From Glandiceps talaboti (Eukaryota; Hemichordata; Enteropneusta; Spengelidae), in NCBI RefSeq assembly GCF_964340395.1, contig NC_135567.1, positions 12,374,484-12,438,483 of the forward strand: DNA of 64,000 bases, read 5' to 3'. The notes under the pieces are model-generated. The model saw only the letters and a program-made list of their open reading frames with translations, was not told where the DNA came from and did no database searches. Shown piece after piece: positions 24,666-38,418 of this stretch. Within the stretch, counting starts at the first letter, position 1, and each line of letters starts with the position of its first letter. The translations under genes and the position numbers were made by a program.

Positions 24666-25085
24666 CTCTAGCAGCCACAACATTAACGGTTGCAAATCCC
24701 AGCACCAACTCATTCACACCAAATACTCCTGTGACAATAACATTTGACCTTGTTGTCACTGAATCCAATGGTCAAGACGGATCATTGACTGGTATCGACC
24801 TGTACTTCACCAACAATGCTCAGTATGAAACAGCTGGTATCGTCAAGTCTGCAGCATTTAGAGCTACTCAACCAGCTGCTGGAACCCCTACGGTGTTAAC
24901 TGCAAGTTCGGGAACAACTATCAGCACCTCTGAGGCAATGTTAACACCAGATGGTACAAACTGTATCCAATATACACACCTTTGTGCTGTCATAATTGTA
25001 GCTGCTGATCCTGGAAGTACAACCGATGATGACGATGTATGTGTTGAATTAACAACCACAGGAGCTGGACAAGTATCATGCACTG
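24666..25085 (+). CDS. Exon 34, 140-aa repeat
   Basis: V59I and T92M (private; ATG for ACG, a CpG transition). Confidence 0.77.
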
Positions 25086-25352
25086 GTGAGTTTCTTATTA
25101 TTCGCAATGTTACAAATGTAATTCCATAACATGGAAAATATAGTGGGTATTGTTTTCTCTATAACCGAATCCTCTTTAAGCTTAACTTTTGCAAACAATA
25201 AGTGTCACTACATTTATTTGATACCCTTTAAAAGATGACACATCTTCATCATAACGATAATAATTAGTTTAGATTTAAAAATGGAATTGCTAACATGTTT
25301 GCTTTCAAAAATGTTTACCTAATCTACCATATTTTATCATCTTTCATTATAG

Positions 25353-25772
25353 CTCTAGCAGCCACAACATTAACGGTTGCAAATCCCAACACCAACTCAT
25401 TCACACCAAATACTCCTGTGACAATAACATTTGACCTTGTTGTCACTGAATCCAATGGTCAAGACGGATCATTGACTGCTATCGACCTGTACTTCACCAA
25501 CAATACTCAATATGAAACAGCTGGTATCATCAAATCTGCAGCATTTAGGGCTACTCAACCAGCTGCTGGAACCCCTACGGTGTTAACTGCAAGTTCGGGA
25601 ACAACTATCAGCACCTCCGAGGCAACGTTAACACCAGATGGTACAAACTGTATCCAATATACACACCTTTGTGCTGTCATAATTGTAGCTGCTGATCCTG
25701 GAAGTACAACCGATGATGATGATGTATGTGTTGAATTAACAACCACAGGAGCTGGACAAGTATCATGCACTG
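25353..25772 (+). CDS. Exon 35, 140-aa repeat
   Basis: S13N, G43A, A52T, V59I, V60I. A52T creates an N-N-T glycosylation sequon at Asn50, shared only with exon 36. Confidence 0.77.
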
Positions 25773-26040
25773 GTGAGTTTCTTATTATTCGCAATGTTAC
25801 AAATGTAATTCCATAACATGGAAAATATAGTGGGTATTGTTTTCTCTATAACTGAATCCTCTCCAAGCTTAACTTTTGCAAACAATAAGTGTCACTACAT
25901 TTATTATATACCCTTTAAAAGATGACACATCTTCATCATAACGATAATAATTAGTTTAAATTTAATAAATGGAATTGCTAATATGTTTGCTTTCAACAAT
26001 GTTTACCTAATCTGCCATATTTTATCATCTTTCATTATAG

Positions 26041-26460
26041 CTCTAGCAGCCACATCATTAACGGTTGCAAATCCCAGCACCAACTCATTCACACCAAATA
26101 CTCCTGTGACAATAACATTTGACCTTGTTGTCACTGAATCCAATGGTCAAGACGGATCATTGACTGGTATCGAATTGTACTTCACCAACAATACTCAGTA
26201 TGAAACAGCTGGTATCGTCAAGTCTGCAGCATTTAGAGCTACTCAACCAGCTGCTGGAACCCCTACGGTGTTAACTGCAAGTTCGGGAACAACTATCAGC
26301 ACCTCTGAGGCAACGTTAACACCAGATGGTACAAACTGTATCCAATATACACACCTTTGTGCTGTCATAATTGTAGCTGCTGATCCTGGAAGTACAACCG
26401 ATGATGACGATGTATGTGTTGAATTAACAACCACAGGAGCTGGACAAGTATCATGCACTG
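26041..26460 (+). CDS. Exon 36, 140-aa repeat
   Basis: T6S, D45E (private), A52T, V59I. Carries the same gained sequon as exon 35. Confidence 0.77.
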
Positions 26461-26728
26461 GTGAGTTTCTTATTATTCGCAATGTTACAAATGTAATTCC
26501 ATAACATGGAAAATATAGTGGGTATTGTTTTCTCTATAACTGAATCCTCTTTAAGCTTAACTTTTGCAAACAATAAGTGTCACTACATTTATTATGTACA
26601 CTTGAAAAGATGACACATCTTCATCATAACGATAATAATTAGTTTAGATTTAATAAATGGAATTGCTAATATGTTTGCTTTCAACATTGTTTACCTAATC
26701 TGCCATATTTTATCATCTTTCATTATAG

Positions 26729-27148
26729 CTCTAGCAGCCACATCATTAACGGTTGCAAATCCCAGCACCAACTCATTCACACCAAATACTCCTGTGACAA
26801 TAACATTTGACCTTGTTGTCACTGAATCCAATGGTCAAGACGGATCATTGACTGGTATCGACCTGTACTTCACCAACAATGCTCAGTATGAAACAGCTGG
26901 TGTCGTCAAGTCTGCAGCATTTAGGGCTACTCAACCAGCTGCTGGAACCCCTACGGTGTTAACTGCAAGTTCGGGAACAACTATCAGCACCTCCGAGGCA
27001 ACGTTAACACCAGATGGTACAAACTGTATCCAATATACACACATTTGTGCTGTCATAATTGTAGCTGCTGATCCTGGAAGTACAACCGATGATGACGATG
27101 TATGTGTTGAATTAACAACCACAGGAGCTGGACAAATATCATGCACTG
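26729..27148 (+). CDS. Exon 37, 140-aa repeat
   Basis: T6S, L106I, V137I. Preceded by a leader with a private AAC to ATT change. Confidence 0.77.
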
Positions 27149-27415
27149 GTGAGTTTCTTATTATTCGCAATGTTACAAATGTAATTCCATAACATGGAAA
27201 ATATAGTGGTTATTGTTTTCTCTATAACTGAATCTTCTCCAAGCTTAACTTTTGCAAACAATAAGTGTCACTACATTTATTATATACCCTTTAAAAGATG
27301 ACACATCTTCATCATAACGATAATAATTAGTTTAGATTTATGAATGGAATTGCTAACATGTTTGCTTTCAAAAATGTTTACCTAATCTGCCATATTTTAT
27401 CATCTTTCATTATAG

Positions 27416-27835
27416 CTCTAGCAGCCACAACATTAACGGTTGCAAATCCCAGCACCAACTCATTCACACCAAATACTCCTGTGACAATAACATTTGACCT
27501 TGTTGTCACTGAATCCAATGGTCAAGACGGATCATTGACTGGTATCGACCTGTACTTCACCAACAATGCTCAGTATGAAACAGCTGGTGTCGTCAAGTCT
27601 GCAGCATTTAGGGCTACTCAACCAGCTGCTGGAACCCCTACAGTGTTAAGTGCAAGTTCGGGAACAACTATCAGCACCTCTGAGGCAACGTTAACACCAG
27701 ATGGTACAAACTGTATCCAATATACACACCTTTGTGCTGTCATAATTGTAGCTGTTGATCCTGGAAGTACAACCGATGATGACGATGTATGTGTTGAATT
27801 AACAACCACAGGAGCTGGACAAGTATCATGCACAG
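27416..27835 (+). CDS. Exon 38, 140-aa repeat
   Basis: T79S and A114V (private). The first copy with the ACAG|GTGAGT donor, from a silent ACT to ACA change at Thr140. Confidence 0.77.
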
Positions 27836-28103
27836 GTGAGTTTCTTATTATTCGCAATGTTACAAATGTAATTCCATAACATGGAAAATATAGTGGGTAT
27901 TGTTTTCTCTATAACTGAATCCTCTTTAAGCTAAACTTTTGCAAACAATAATTGTCACTACATTTATGATATACCCTTTAAAAGATGACACATCTTCATC
28001 ATAACGATAATAATTAGTTTAGATTTAATAAATGGAATTGCTAACATGTTTGCTTTCAAAAATGTTTACCTAATCTGCCATATTTTATCCTCTTTCATTA
28101 TAG

Positions 28104-28523
28104 CTCTAGCAGCCACAACATTAACGGTTGCAAATCCCAGCACCAACTCATTCACACCAAATACTCCTTTGACAATAACATTTGACCTTGTTGTCACTGA
28201 ATCCAATGGTCAAGACGGATCATTGACTGGTATCGACCTGTACTTCACCAACAATGCTCAGTATGAAACAGCTGGTGTCGTCAAGTCTGCAGCATTTAGG
28301 GCTACTCAACCAGCTGCTGGAACCCCTACGGTGTTAACTGCAAGTTCGGGAACAACTATCAGCACCTCCGAGGCAACGTTAACACCAGATGGTACAAACT
28401 GTATCCAATATACACACCTTTGTGCTGTCATAATTGTAGCTGCTGATCCTGGAAGTACAACCGATGATGACGATGTATGTGTTGAATTAACAACCACAGG
28501 AGCTGGACAAGTATCATGCACTG
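28104..28523 (+). CDS. Exon 39, 140-aa repeat
   Basis: V23L (private). The acceptor region reads TATCCTCTTTCATTATAG, the TCC variant shared with units 44, 47, 49, 52 and 56. Confidence 0.77.
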
Positions 28524-28791
28524 GTGAGTTTCTTATTATTCGCAATGTTACAAATGTAATTCCATAACATGGAAAATATAGTGGGTATTGTTTTCTCTAT
28601 AACTGAATCCTCTTTAAGCTTAACTTTTGCAAACAATAAGTGTCACTACATTTATTATGTACACTTGAAAAGATGACACATCTTCATCATAACGATAATA
28701 ATTAGTTTAGATTTAATAAATGGAATTGCTAACATGTTTGCTTTCAACAATGTTTACCTAATCTGCCATATTTTATCATCTTTCATTATAG

Positions 28792-29211
28792 CTCTAGCAG
28801 CCACAACATTAACGGTTGCAAATCCCAGCACCAACTCATTCACACCAAATACACCTGTGACAATAACATTTGACCTTGTTGTCACTGAATCCAATGGTCA
28901 AGACGGATCATTGACTGGTATCGACCTGTACTTCACCAACAATGCTCAGTATGAAACAGCTGGTGTCGTCAAGTCTGCAGCATTTAGGGCTACTCAACCA
29001 GCTGCTGGAACCCCTACGGTGTTAACTGCAAGTTCGGGAACAACTATCAGCACCTCCGAGGCAACGTTAACACCAGATGATACAAACTGTATCCAATATA
29101 CACACCTTTGTGCTGTCATAATTGTAGCTGCTGATCCTGGAAGTACAACCGATGATGACGATGTATGTGTTGAATTAACAACCACAGGAGCTGGACAAGT
29201 ATCATGCACTG
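28792..29211 (+). CDS. Exon 40, 140-aa repeat
   Basis: G97D, giving PDD near Cys100. Identical in protein to exon 42. Confidence 0.77.
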
Positions 29212-29479
29212 GTGAGTTTCTTATTATTCGCAATGTTACAAATGTAATTCCATAACATGGAAAATATAGTGGGTATTGTTTTCTCTATAACTGAATCCTC
29301 TTTAAGCTTAACTTTTGCAAACAATAAGTGTCACTACATTTATTATATACACTTGAAAAGATGACACATCTTCATCATAACGATAATAATTAGTTTAGAT
29401 TTAATAAATGGAATTGCTAACATGTTTGCTTTCAACAATGTTTACCTAATCTGCCATATTTTATCATCTTTCATTATAG

Positions 29480-29899
29480 CTCTAGCAGCCACAACATTAA
29501 CGGTTGCAAATCCCAGCACCAACTCATTCACACCAAATACTCCTGTGACAATAACATTTGACCTTGTTGTCACTGAATCCAATGGTCAGGACGGATCATT
29601 GACTGGTATCGACCTGTACTTCACCAACAATGCTCAGTATGAAACAGCTGGTGTCGTCAAGTCTGCAGCATTTAGAGCTACTCAACCAGCTGTTGGAACC
29701 CCTACGGTGTTAACTGCAAGTTCGGGAACAACTATCAGCACCTCCGAGGCAACGTTAACACCAGATGGTACAAACTGTATCCAATATACACACCTTTGTG
29801 CTGTCATAATTGTAGCTGCTGATCCAGGAAGTACAACCGATGATGACGATGTATGTGTTGAATTAACAACCACAGGAGCTGGACAAGTATCATGCACTG
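29480..29899 (+). CDS. Exon 41, 140-aa repeat
   Basis: A72V with silent CAG at Gln37 and CCA at Pro116. The same three markers recur in exons 50 and 52. Confidence 0.77.
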
Positions 29900-30167
29900 G
29901 TGAGTTTCTTATTATTCGCAATGTTACAAATGTAATTCCATAACATGGAAAATATAGTGGGTATTGTTTTCTCTATAACTGAATCCTCTTTAAGCTTAAC
30001 TTTTGCAAACAATAAGTGTCACTACATTTATTATGTACACTTGAAAAGATGACACATCTTCATCATAACGATAATAATTAGTTTAGATTTAATAAATGGA
30101 ATTGCTAACATGTTTGCTTTCAACAATGTTTACCTAATCTGCCATATTTTATCATCTTTCATTATAG

Positions 30168-30587
30168 CTCTAGCAGCCACAACATTAACGGTTGCAAATC
30201 CCAGCACCAACTCATTCACACCAAATACACCTGTGACAATAACATTTGACCTTGTTGTCACTGAATCCAATGGTCAAGACGGATCATTGACTGGTATCGA
30301 CCTGTACTTCACCAACAATGCTCAGTATGAAACAGCTGGTGTCGTCAAGTCTGCAGCATTTAGGGCTACTCAACCAGCTGCTGGAACCCCTACGGTGTTA
30401 ACTGCAAGTTCGGGAACAACTATCAGCACCTCCGAGGCAACGTTAACACCAGATGATACAAACTGTATCCAATATACACACCTTTGTGCTGTCATAATTG
30501 TAGCTGCTGATCCTGGAAGTACAACCGATGATGACGATGTATGTGTTGAATTAACAACCACAGGAGCTGGACAAGTATCATGCACTG
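30168..30587 (+). CDS. Exon 42, 140-aa repeat
   Basis: G97D and silent ACA at Thr21. First member of the 42-43-44 block. Confidence 0.77.
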
Positions 30588-30855
30588 GTGAGTTTCTTAT
30601 TATTCGCAATGTTACAAATGTAATTCCATAACATGGAAAATATAGTGGGTATTGTTTTCTCTATAACTGAATCCTCTTTAAGCTTAACTTTTGCAAACAA
30701 TAAGTGTCACTACATTTATTATATACACTTGAAAAGATGACACATCTTCATCATAACGATAATAATTAGTTTAGATTTAATAAATGGAATTGCTAACATG
30801 TTTGCTTTCAACAATGTTTACCTAATCTGCCATATTTTATCATCTTTCATTATAG

Positions 30856-31275
30856 CTCTAGCAGCCACAACATTAACGGTTGCAAATCCCAGCACCAACT
30901 CATTCACACCAAATACTCCTGTGACAATAACATTTGACCTTGTTGTCACTGAATCCAATGGTCAAGACGGATCATTGACTGCTATCGACCTGTACTTCAC
31001 CAACAATGCTCAGTATGAAACAGCTGGTGTCGTCAAGTCTGCAGCATTTAGGGCTACTCAACCAGCTGCTGGAACCCCTACAGTGTTAAGTGCAAGTTCG
31101 GGAACAACTATCAGCACCTCTGAGGCAACGTTAACACCAGATGGTACAAACTGTATCCAATATACACACCTTTGTGCTGTCATAATTGTAGCTGCTGATC
31201 CTGGAAGTACAACCGATGATGACGATGTATGTGTTGAATTAACAACCACAGGAGCTGGACAAGTATCATGCACAG
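30856..31275 (+). CDS. Exon 43, 140-aa repeat
   Basis: G43A and T79S; ACAG|GTGAGT donor. The downstream intron reads AATAATTGTAACT, near the AATAATTGTCACT after exon 46. Confidence 0.77.
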
Positions 31276-31543
31276 GTGAGTTTCTTATTATTTGCAATGT
31301 TACAAATGTAATTCCATAACATGGAAAATATAGTGGGTATTGTTTTCTCTATAACTGAATCCTCTTTAAGCTAAACTTTTGCAAACAATAATTGTAACTA
31401 CATTTATTATATACCCTTTAAAAGATGACACATCTTCATCATAACGATAATAATTAGTTTAGATTTAATAAATGGAATTGCTAACATGTTTGCTTTCAAA
31501 AATGTTTACCTAATCTGCCATAGTTTATCCTCTTTCATTATAG

Positions 31544-31963
31544 CTCTAGCAGCCACAACATTAACGGTTGCAAATCCCAGCACCAACTCATTCACACCAA
31601 ATACACCTGTGACAATAACATTTGACCTTGTTGTCACTGAATCCAATGGTCAAGACGGATCATTGACTGGTATCGACCTGTACTTCACCAACAATGCTCA
31701 GTATGAAACAGCTGGTGTCGTCAAGTCTGCAGCATTTAGGGCTACTCAACCAGCTGCTGGAACCCCTACGGTGTTAACTGCAAGTTCGGGAACAACTATC
31801 AGCACCTCCGAGGCAACGTTAACACCAGATGGTACAAACTGTATCCAATATACACACCTTTGTGCTGTCATAATTGTAGCTGCTGATCCTGGAAGTGCAA
31901 CCGATGATGACGATGTATGTGTTGAATTAACAACCACAGGAGCTGGACAAGTATCATGCACTG
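31544..31963 (+). CDS. Exon 44, 140-aa repeat
   Basis: T119A (private). The leader has a private CATAGTTTATCC, which adds an AG 20 nt before the true acceptor. It is unlikely to be used. Confidence 0.76.
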
Positions 31964-32231
31964 GTGAGTTTCTTATTATTCGCAATGTTACAAATGTAAT
32001 TCCATAACATGGAAAATATAGTGGGTATTGTTTTCTCTATAACTGAATCCTCTTTAAGCTTAACTTTTGCAAACAATAAGTGTCACTACATTTATTATAT
32101 ACACTTGAAAAGATGACACATCTTCATCATAACGATAATAATTAGTTTAGATTTAATAAATGGAATTGCTAACATGTTTGCTTTCAACAATGTTTACCTA
32201 ATCTGCCATATTTTATCATCTTTCATTATAG

Positions 32232-32651
32232 CTCTAGCAGCCACAACATTAACGGTTGCAAATCCCAGCACCAACTCATTCACACCAAATACACCTGTGA
32301 CAATAACATTTGACCTTGTTGGCACTGAATCCAATGGTCAAGACGGATCATTGACTGCTATCGACCTGTACTTCACCAACAATGCTCAGTATGAAACAGC
32401 TGGTGTCGTCAAGTCTGCAGCATTTAGGGCTACTCAACCAGCTGCTGGAACCCCTACGGTGTTAACTGCAAGTTCGGGAACAACTATCAGCACCTCCGAG
32501 GCAACGTTAACACCAGATGATACAAACTGTATCCAATATACACACCTTTGTGCTGTCATAATTGTAGCTGCTGATCCTGGAAGTACAACCGATGATGACG
32601 ATGTATGTGTTGAATTAACAACCACAGGAGCTGGACAAGTATCATGCACTG
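32232..32651 (+). CDS. Exon 45, 140-aa repeat
   Basis: V31G (private, in the predicted VTITFDLVV strand), G43A and G97D. Confidence 0.77.
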
Positions 32652-32919
32652 GTGAGTTTCTTATTATTCGCAATGTTACAAATGTAATTCCATAACATGG
32701 AAAATATAGTGGGTATTGTTTTCTCTATAACTGAATCCTCTTTAAGCTTAACTTTTGCAAACAATAAGTGTCACTACATTTATTATATACACTTGAAAAG
32801 ATGACACATCTTCATCATAACGATAATAATTAGTTTAGATTTAATAAATGGAATTGCTAACATGTTTGCTTTCAACAATGTTTACCTAATCTGCCATATT
32901 TTATCATCTTTCATTATAG

Positions 32920-33339
32920 CTCTAGCAGCCACAACATTAACGGTTGCAAATCCCAGCACCAACTCATTCACACCAAATACTCCTGTGACAATAACATTTG
33001 ACCTTGTTGTCACTGAATCCAATGGTCAAGACGGATCATTGACTGCTATCGACCTGTACTTCACCAACAATGCTCAGTATGAAACAGCTGGTGTCGTCAA
33101 GTCTGCAGCATTTAGGGCTACTCAACCAGCTGCTGGAACCCCTACAGTGTTAAGTGCAAGTTCGGGAACAACTATCAGCACCTCTGAGGCAACGTTAACA
33201 CCAGATGGTACAAACTGTATCCAATATACACACCTTTGTGCTGTCATAATTGTAGCTGCTGATCCTGGAAGTACAACCGATGATGACGATGTATGTGTTG
33301 AATTAACAACCACAGGAGCTGGACAAGTATCATGCACAG
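32920..33339 (+). CDS. Exon 46, 140-aa repeat
   Basis: G43A and T79S; ACAG|GTGAGT donor. Protein identical to exon 43. Confidence 0.77.
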
Positions 33340-33607
33340 GTGAGTTTCTTATTATTCGCAATGTTACAAATGTAATTCCATAACATGGAAAATATAGTGG
33401 GTATTGTTTTCTCTATAACTGAATCCTCTTTAAGCTAAACTTTTGCAAACAATAATTGTCACTACATTTATTATATACCCTTTAAAAGATGACACATCTT
33501 CATCATAACGATAATAATTAGTTTAGATTTAATAAATGGAATTGCTAACATGTTTGCTTTCAAAAATGTTTACCTAATCTGCCATATTTTATCCTCTTTC
33601 ATTATAG

Positions 33608-34027
33608 CTCTAGCAGCCACAACATTAACGGTTGCAAATCCCAGCACCAACTCATTCACACCAAATACACCTGTGACAATAACATTTGACCTTGTTGTCA
33701 CTGAATCCAATGGTCAAGACGGATCATTGACTGGTATCGACCTGTACTTCACCAACAATGCTCAGTATGAAACAGCTGGTGTCGTCAAGTCTGCAGCATT
33801 TAGGGCTACTCAACCAGCTGCTGGAACCCCTACGGTGTTAACTGCAAGTTCGGGAACAACTATCAGCACCTCCGAGGCAACGTTAACACCAGATGGTACA
33901 AACTGTATCCAATATACACACCTTTGTGCTGTCATAATTGTAGCTGCTGATCCTGGAAGTACAACCGATGATGACGATGTATGTGTTGAATTAACAACCA
34001 CAGGAGCTGGACAAGTATCATGCACTG
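33608..34027 (+). CDS. Exon 47, 140-aa repeat
   Basis: Reference protein with KN leader and TCC acceptor variant; counterpart of exon 44. Confidence 0.77.
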
Positions 34028-34294
34028 GTGAGTTTCTTATTATTCGCAATGTTACAAATGTAATTCCATAACATGGAAAATATAGTGGGTATTGTTTTCT
34101 CTATAACTGAATCCTATTTAAGCTTAACTTTTGCAAACAATAAGTTTCACTACATTTATTATGTACACTTGAAAAGATGACACATCTTCATCATAACGAT
34201 AATAATTAGTTTAGATTTAAAAATGGAATTGCTAACATGTTTGCTTTCAACAATGTTTACCTAATCTGTCATATTTTATCATCTTTCATTATAG

Positions 34295-34714
34295 CTCTAG
34301 CAGCCACAACATTAACGGTTGCAAATCCCAGCACCAACTCATTCACACCAAATACTCCTGTGACAATAACATTTGACCTTGTTGTCACTGAATCCAATGG
34401 TCAAGACGGATCATTGACTGCTATCGACCTGTACTTCACCAACAATGCTCAGTATGAAACAGCTGGTATCGTCAAGTCTGCAGCATTTAGAGCTACTCAA
34501 CCAGCTGCTGGAACCCCTACGGTGTTAACTGCAAGTTCGGGAACAACTATCAGTACCTCCGAGGCAACGTTAACACCAGATGGTACAAACTGTATCCAAT
34601 ATACACACCTTTGTGCTGTCATAATTGTAGCTGCTGATCCTGGAAGTACAACCGATGATGACGATGTATGTGTTGAATTAACAACCACAGGAGCTGGACA
34701 AGTATCATGCACTG
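34295..34714 (+). CDS. Exon 48, 140-aa repeat
   Basis: G43A, V59I, silent AGT at Ser87. The preceding intron has AATAAGTTTCAC, a marker that returns before units 71, 74 and 81. Confidence 0.77.
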
Positions 34715-34982
34715 GTGAGTTTCTTATTATTCGCAATGTTACAAATGTAATTCCATAACATGGAAAATATAGTGGGTATTGTTTTCTCTATAACTGAATC
34801 CTCTTTAAGCTTAACTTTTGCAAACAATAAGTGTCACTACATTTATTATGTACCCTTGAAAAGATGACACATCTTCATCATAACGATAATAATTAGTTTA
34901 GATTTAATAAATGGAATTGCTAACATGTTTGCTTTCAACAATGTTTACCTAATCTGCCATATTTTATCCTCTTTCATTATAG

Positions 34983-35402
34983 CTCTAGCAGCCACAACAT
35001 TAACGGTTGCAAATCCCAGCACCAACTCATTCACACCAAATACTCCTGTGACAATAACATTTGACCTTGTTGTCACTGAATCCAATGGTCAGGACGGATC
35101 ATTGACTGGTATCGACCTGTACTTCACCAACAATGCTCAGTATGAAACAGCTGGTGTCGTCAAGTCTGCAGCATTTAGAGCTACTCAACCAGCTGCTGGA
35201 ACCCCTACGGTGTTAACTGCAAGTTCGGGAACAACTATCAGCACCTCCGAGGCAACGTTAACACCAGATGGTACAAACTGTATCCAATATACACACCTTT
35301 GTGCTGTCATAATTGTAGCTGCTGATCCTGGAAGTACAACCGATGATGACGATGTATGTGTTGAATTAACAACCACAGGAGCTGGACAAGTATCATGCAC
35401 TG
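34983..35402 (+). CDS. Exon 49, 140-aa repeat
   Basis: Reference protein with silent CAG at Gln37. Followed by a 264-bp intron lacking three bases in GATAATAATTAG. Confidence 0.77.
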
Positions 35403-35666
35403 GTGAGTTTCTTATTATTCGCAATGTTACAAATGTAATTCCATAACATGGAAAATATAGTGGGTGTTGTTTTCTCTATAACTGAATCCTCTCCAAGCTT
35501 AACTTTTGCAAACAATAAGTGTCACTACATTTATTATATACCCTTTAAAAGATGACACATCTTCATCATAACGATAATTAGTTTAGATTTAAAAATGGAA
35601 TTGCTAACATGTTTGCTTTCAACAATGTTTACCTAATCTGCCATATTTTATCATCTTTCATTATAG

Positions 35667-36086
35667 CTCTAGCAGCCACAACATTAACGGTTGCAAATCC
35701 CAGCACCAACTCATTCACACCAAATACTCCTGTGACAATAACATTTGACCTTGTTGTCACTGAATCCAATGGTCAGGACGGATCATTGACTGGTATCGAC
35801 CTGTACTTCACCAACAATGCTCAGTATGAAACAGCTGGTGTCGTCAAGTCTGCAGCATTTAGAGCTACTCAACCAGCTGTTGGAACCCCTACGGTGTTAA
35901 CTGCAAGTTCGGGAACAACTATCAGCACCTCCGAGGCAACGTTAACACCAGATGGTACAAACTGTATCCAATATACACACCTTTGTGCTGTCATAATTGT
36001 AGCTGCTGATCCAGGAAGTACAACCGATGATGACGATGTATGTGTTGAATTAACAACCACAGGAGCTGGACAAGTATCATGCACTG
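35667..36086 (+). CDS. Exon 50, 140-aa repeat
   Basis: A72V with CAG at Gln37 and CCA at Pro116, as in exons 41 and 52. Confidence 0.77.
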
Positions 36087-36354
36087 GTGAGTTTCTTATT
36101 ATTCGCAATGTTACAAATGTAATTCCATAACATGGAAAATATAGTGGGTATTGTTTTCTCTATAACTGAATCCTCTCCAAGCTTAACTTTTGCAAACAAT
36201 AAGTGTCACTACATTTATTATATACCCTTTAAAAGATGACACATCTTCATCATAACGATAATAATTAGTTTAGATTTAATAAATGGAATTGCTAACATGT
36301 TTGCTTTCAAAAATGTTTACCTAATCTGCCATATTTTATCATCTTTCATTATAG

Positions 36355-36774
36355 CTCTAGCAGCCACAACATTAACGGTTGCAAATCCCAGCACCAACTC
36401 ATTCACACCAAATACTCCTGTGACAATAACATTTGACCTTGTTGTCACTGAATCCAATGGTCAAGACGGATCACTGACTGCTATCGACCTGTACTTCACC
36501 AACAATGCTCAGTATGAAACAGCTGGTATCGTCAAGTCTGCAGCATTTAGGGCTACTCAACCAGCTGCTGGAACCCCTACGGTGTTAACTGCAAGTTCGG
36601 GAACAACTATCAGCACCTCCGAGGCAACGTTAACACCAGATGGTACAAACTGTATCCAATATACACACATTTGTGCTGTCATAATTGTAGCTGCTGATCC
36701 TGGAAGTACAACCGATGATGACGATGTATGTGTTGAATTAACAACCACAGGAGCTGGACAAGTATCATGCACTG
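36355..36774 (+). CDS. Exon 51, 140-aa repeat
   Basis: G43A, V59I, L106I and silent CTG at Leu41; KN leader. Confidence 0.77.
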
Positions 36775-37042
36775 GTGAGTTTCTTATTATTCGCAATGTT
36801 ACAAATGTAATTCCATAACATGGAAAATATAGTGGGTATTGTTTTCTCTATAACTGAATCCTCTTTAAGCTTAACTTTTGCAAACAATAAGTGTCACTAC
36901 ATTTATTATGTACCCTTGAAAAGATGACACATCTTCATCATAACGATAATAATTAGTTTAGATTTAATAAATGGAATTGCTAACATGTTTGCTTTCAACA
37001 ATGTTTACCTAATCTGCCATATTTTATCCTCTTTCATTATAG

Positions 37043-37462
37043 CTCTAGCAGCCACAACATTAACGGTTGCAAATCCCAGCACCAACTCATTCACACCAAA
37101 TACTCCTGTGACAATAACATTTGACCTTGTTGTCACTGAATCCAATGGTCAGGACGGATCATTGACTGGTATCGACCTGTACTTCACCAACAATGCTCAG
37201 TATGAAACAGCTGGTGTCGTCAAGTCTGCAGCATTTAGAGCTACTCAACCAGCTGTTGGAACCCCTACGGTGTTAACTGCAAGTTCGGGAACAACTATCA
37301 GCACCTCCGAGGCAACGTTAACACCAGATGGTACAAACTGTATCCAATATACACACCTTTGTGCTGTCATAATTGTAGCTGCTGATCCAGGAAGTACAAC
37401 CGATGATGACGATGTATGTGTTGAATTAACAACCACAGGAGCTGGACAAGTATCATGCACTG
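37043..37462 (+). CDS. Exon 52, 140-aa repeat
   Basis: A72V, CAG at Gln37, CCA at Pro116. The acceptor region has the TCC variant, unlike exon 50. Confidence 0.77.
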
Positions 37463-37730
37463 GTGAGTTTCTTATTATTCGCAATGTTACAAATGTAATT
37501 CCATAACATGGAAAATATAGTGGGTATTGTTTTCTCTATAACTGAATCCTCTCCAAGCTTAACTTTTGCAAACAATAAGTGTCACTACATTTATTATATA
37601 CCCTTTAAAAGATGACACATCTTCATCATAACGATAATAATTAGTTTAGATTTAATAAATGGAATTGCTAACATGTTTGCTTTCAAAAATGTTTACCTAA
37701 TCTGCCATATTTTATCATCTTTCATTATAG

Positions 37731-38150
37731 CTCTAGCAGCCACAACATTAACGGTTGCAAATCCCAGCACCAACTCATTCACACCAAATACTCCTGTGAC
37801 AATAACATTTGACCTTGTTGTCACTGAATCCAATGGTCAAGACGGATCACTGACTGCTATCGACCTGTACTTCACCAACAATGCTCAGTATGAAACAGCT
37901 GGTATCGTCAAGTCTGCAGCATTTAGGGCTACTCAACCAGCTGCTGGAACCCCTACGGTGTTAACTGCAAGTTCGGGAACAACTATCAGCACCTCCGAGG
38001 CAACGTTAACACCAGATGGTACAAACTGTATCCAATATACACACATTTGTGCTGTCATAATTGTAGCTGCTGATCCTGGAAGTACAACCGATGATGACGA
38101 TGTATGTGTTGAATTAACAACCACAGGAGCTGGACAAGTATCATGCACTG
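37731..38150 (+). CDS. Exon 53, 140-aa repeat
   Basis: Same protein and silent CTG marker as exon 51. Confidence 0.77.
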
Positions 38151-38418
38151 GTGAGTTTCTTATTATTCGCAATGTTACAAATGTAATTCCATAACATGGA
38201 AAATATAGTGGGTATTGTTTTCTCTATAACTGAATCCTCTTTAAGCTTAACTTTTGCAAACAATAAGTGTCACTACATTTATTATATACCCTTTAAAAGA
38301 TGACACATCTTCATCATAACGATAATAATTAGTTTAGATTTAATAAATGGAATTGCTAACATGTTTGCTTTCAAAAATGTTTACCTAATCTGCCATATTT
38401 TATCATCTTTCATTATAG

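Larger units (their letters stand above)
30168..34027. repeat. Higher-order repeat: trimer 42-43-44 copied as 45-46-47
   Basis: Units 42/45 share G97D. Units 43/46 share G43A, T79S and the ACAG donor. Units 44/47 share the KN leader and TCC acceptor variant. All three pairs are exactly 2064 bp apart (three 688-bp units). Confidence 0.85.
35667..38150. repeat. Higher-order repeat: dimer 50-51 copied as 52-53
   Basis: Units 50/52 share A72V and CCA at Pro116. Units 51/53 share G43A, V59I, L106I and CTG at Leu41. Exons 51 and 53 are 1376 bp apart, as are 50 and 52. Unit 54 is a further copy of 53, and 56 carries the same exon type. Confidence 0.8.
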
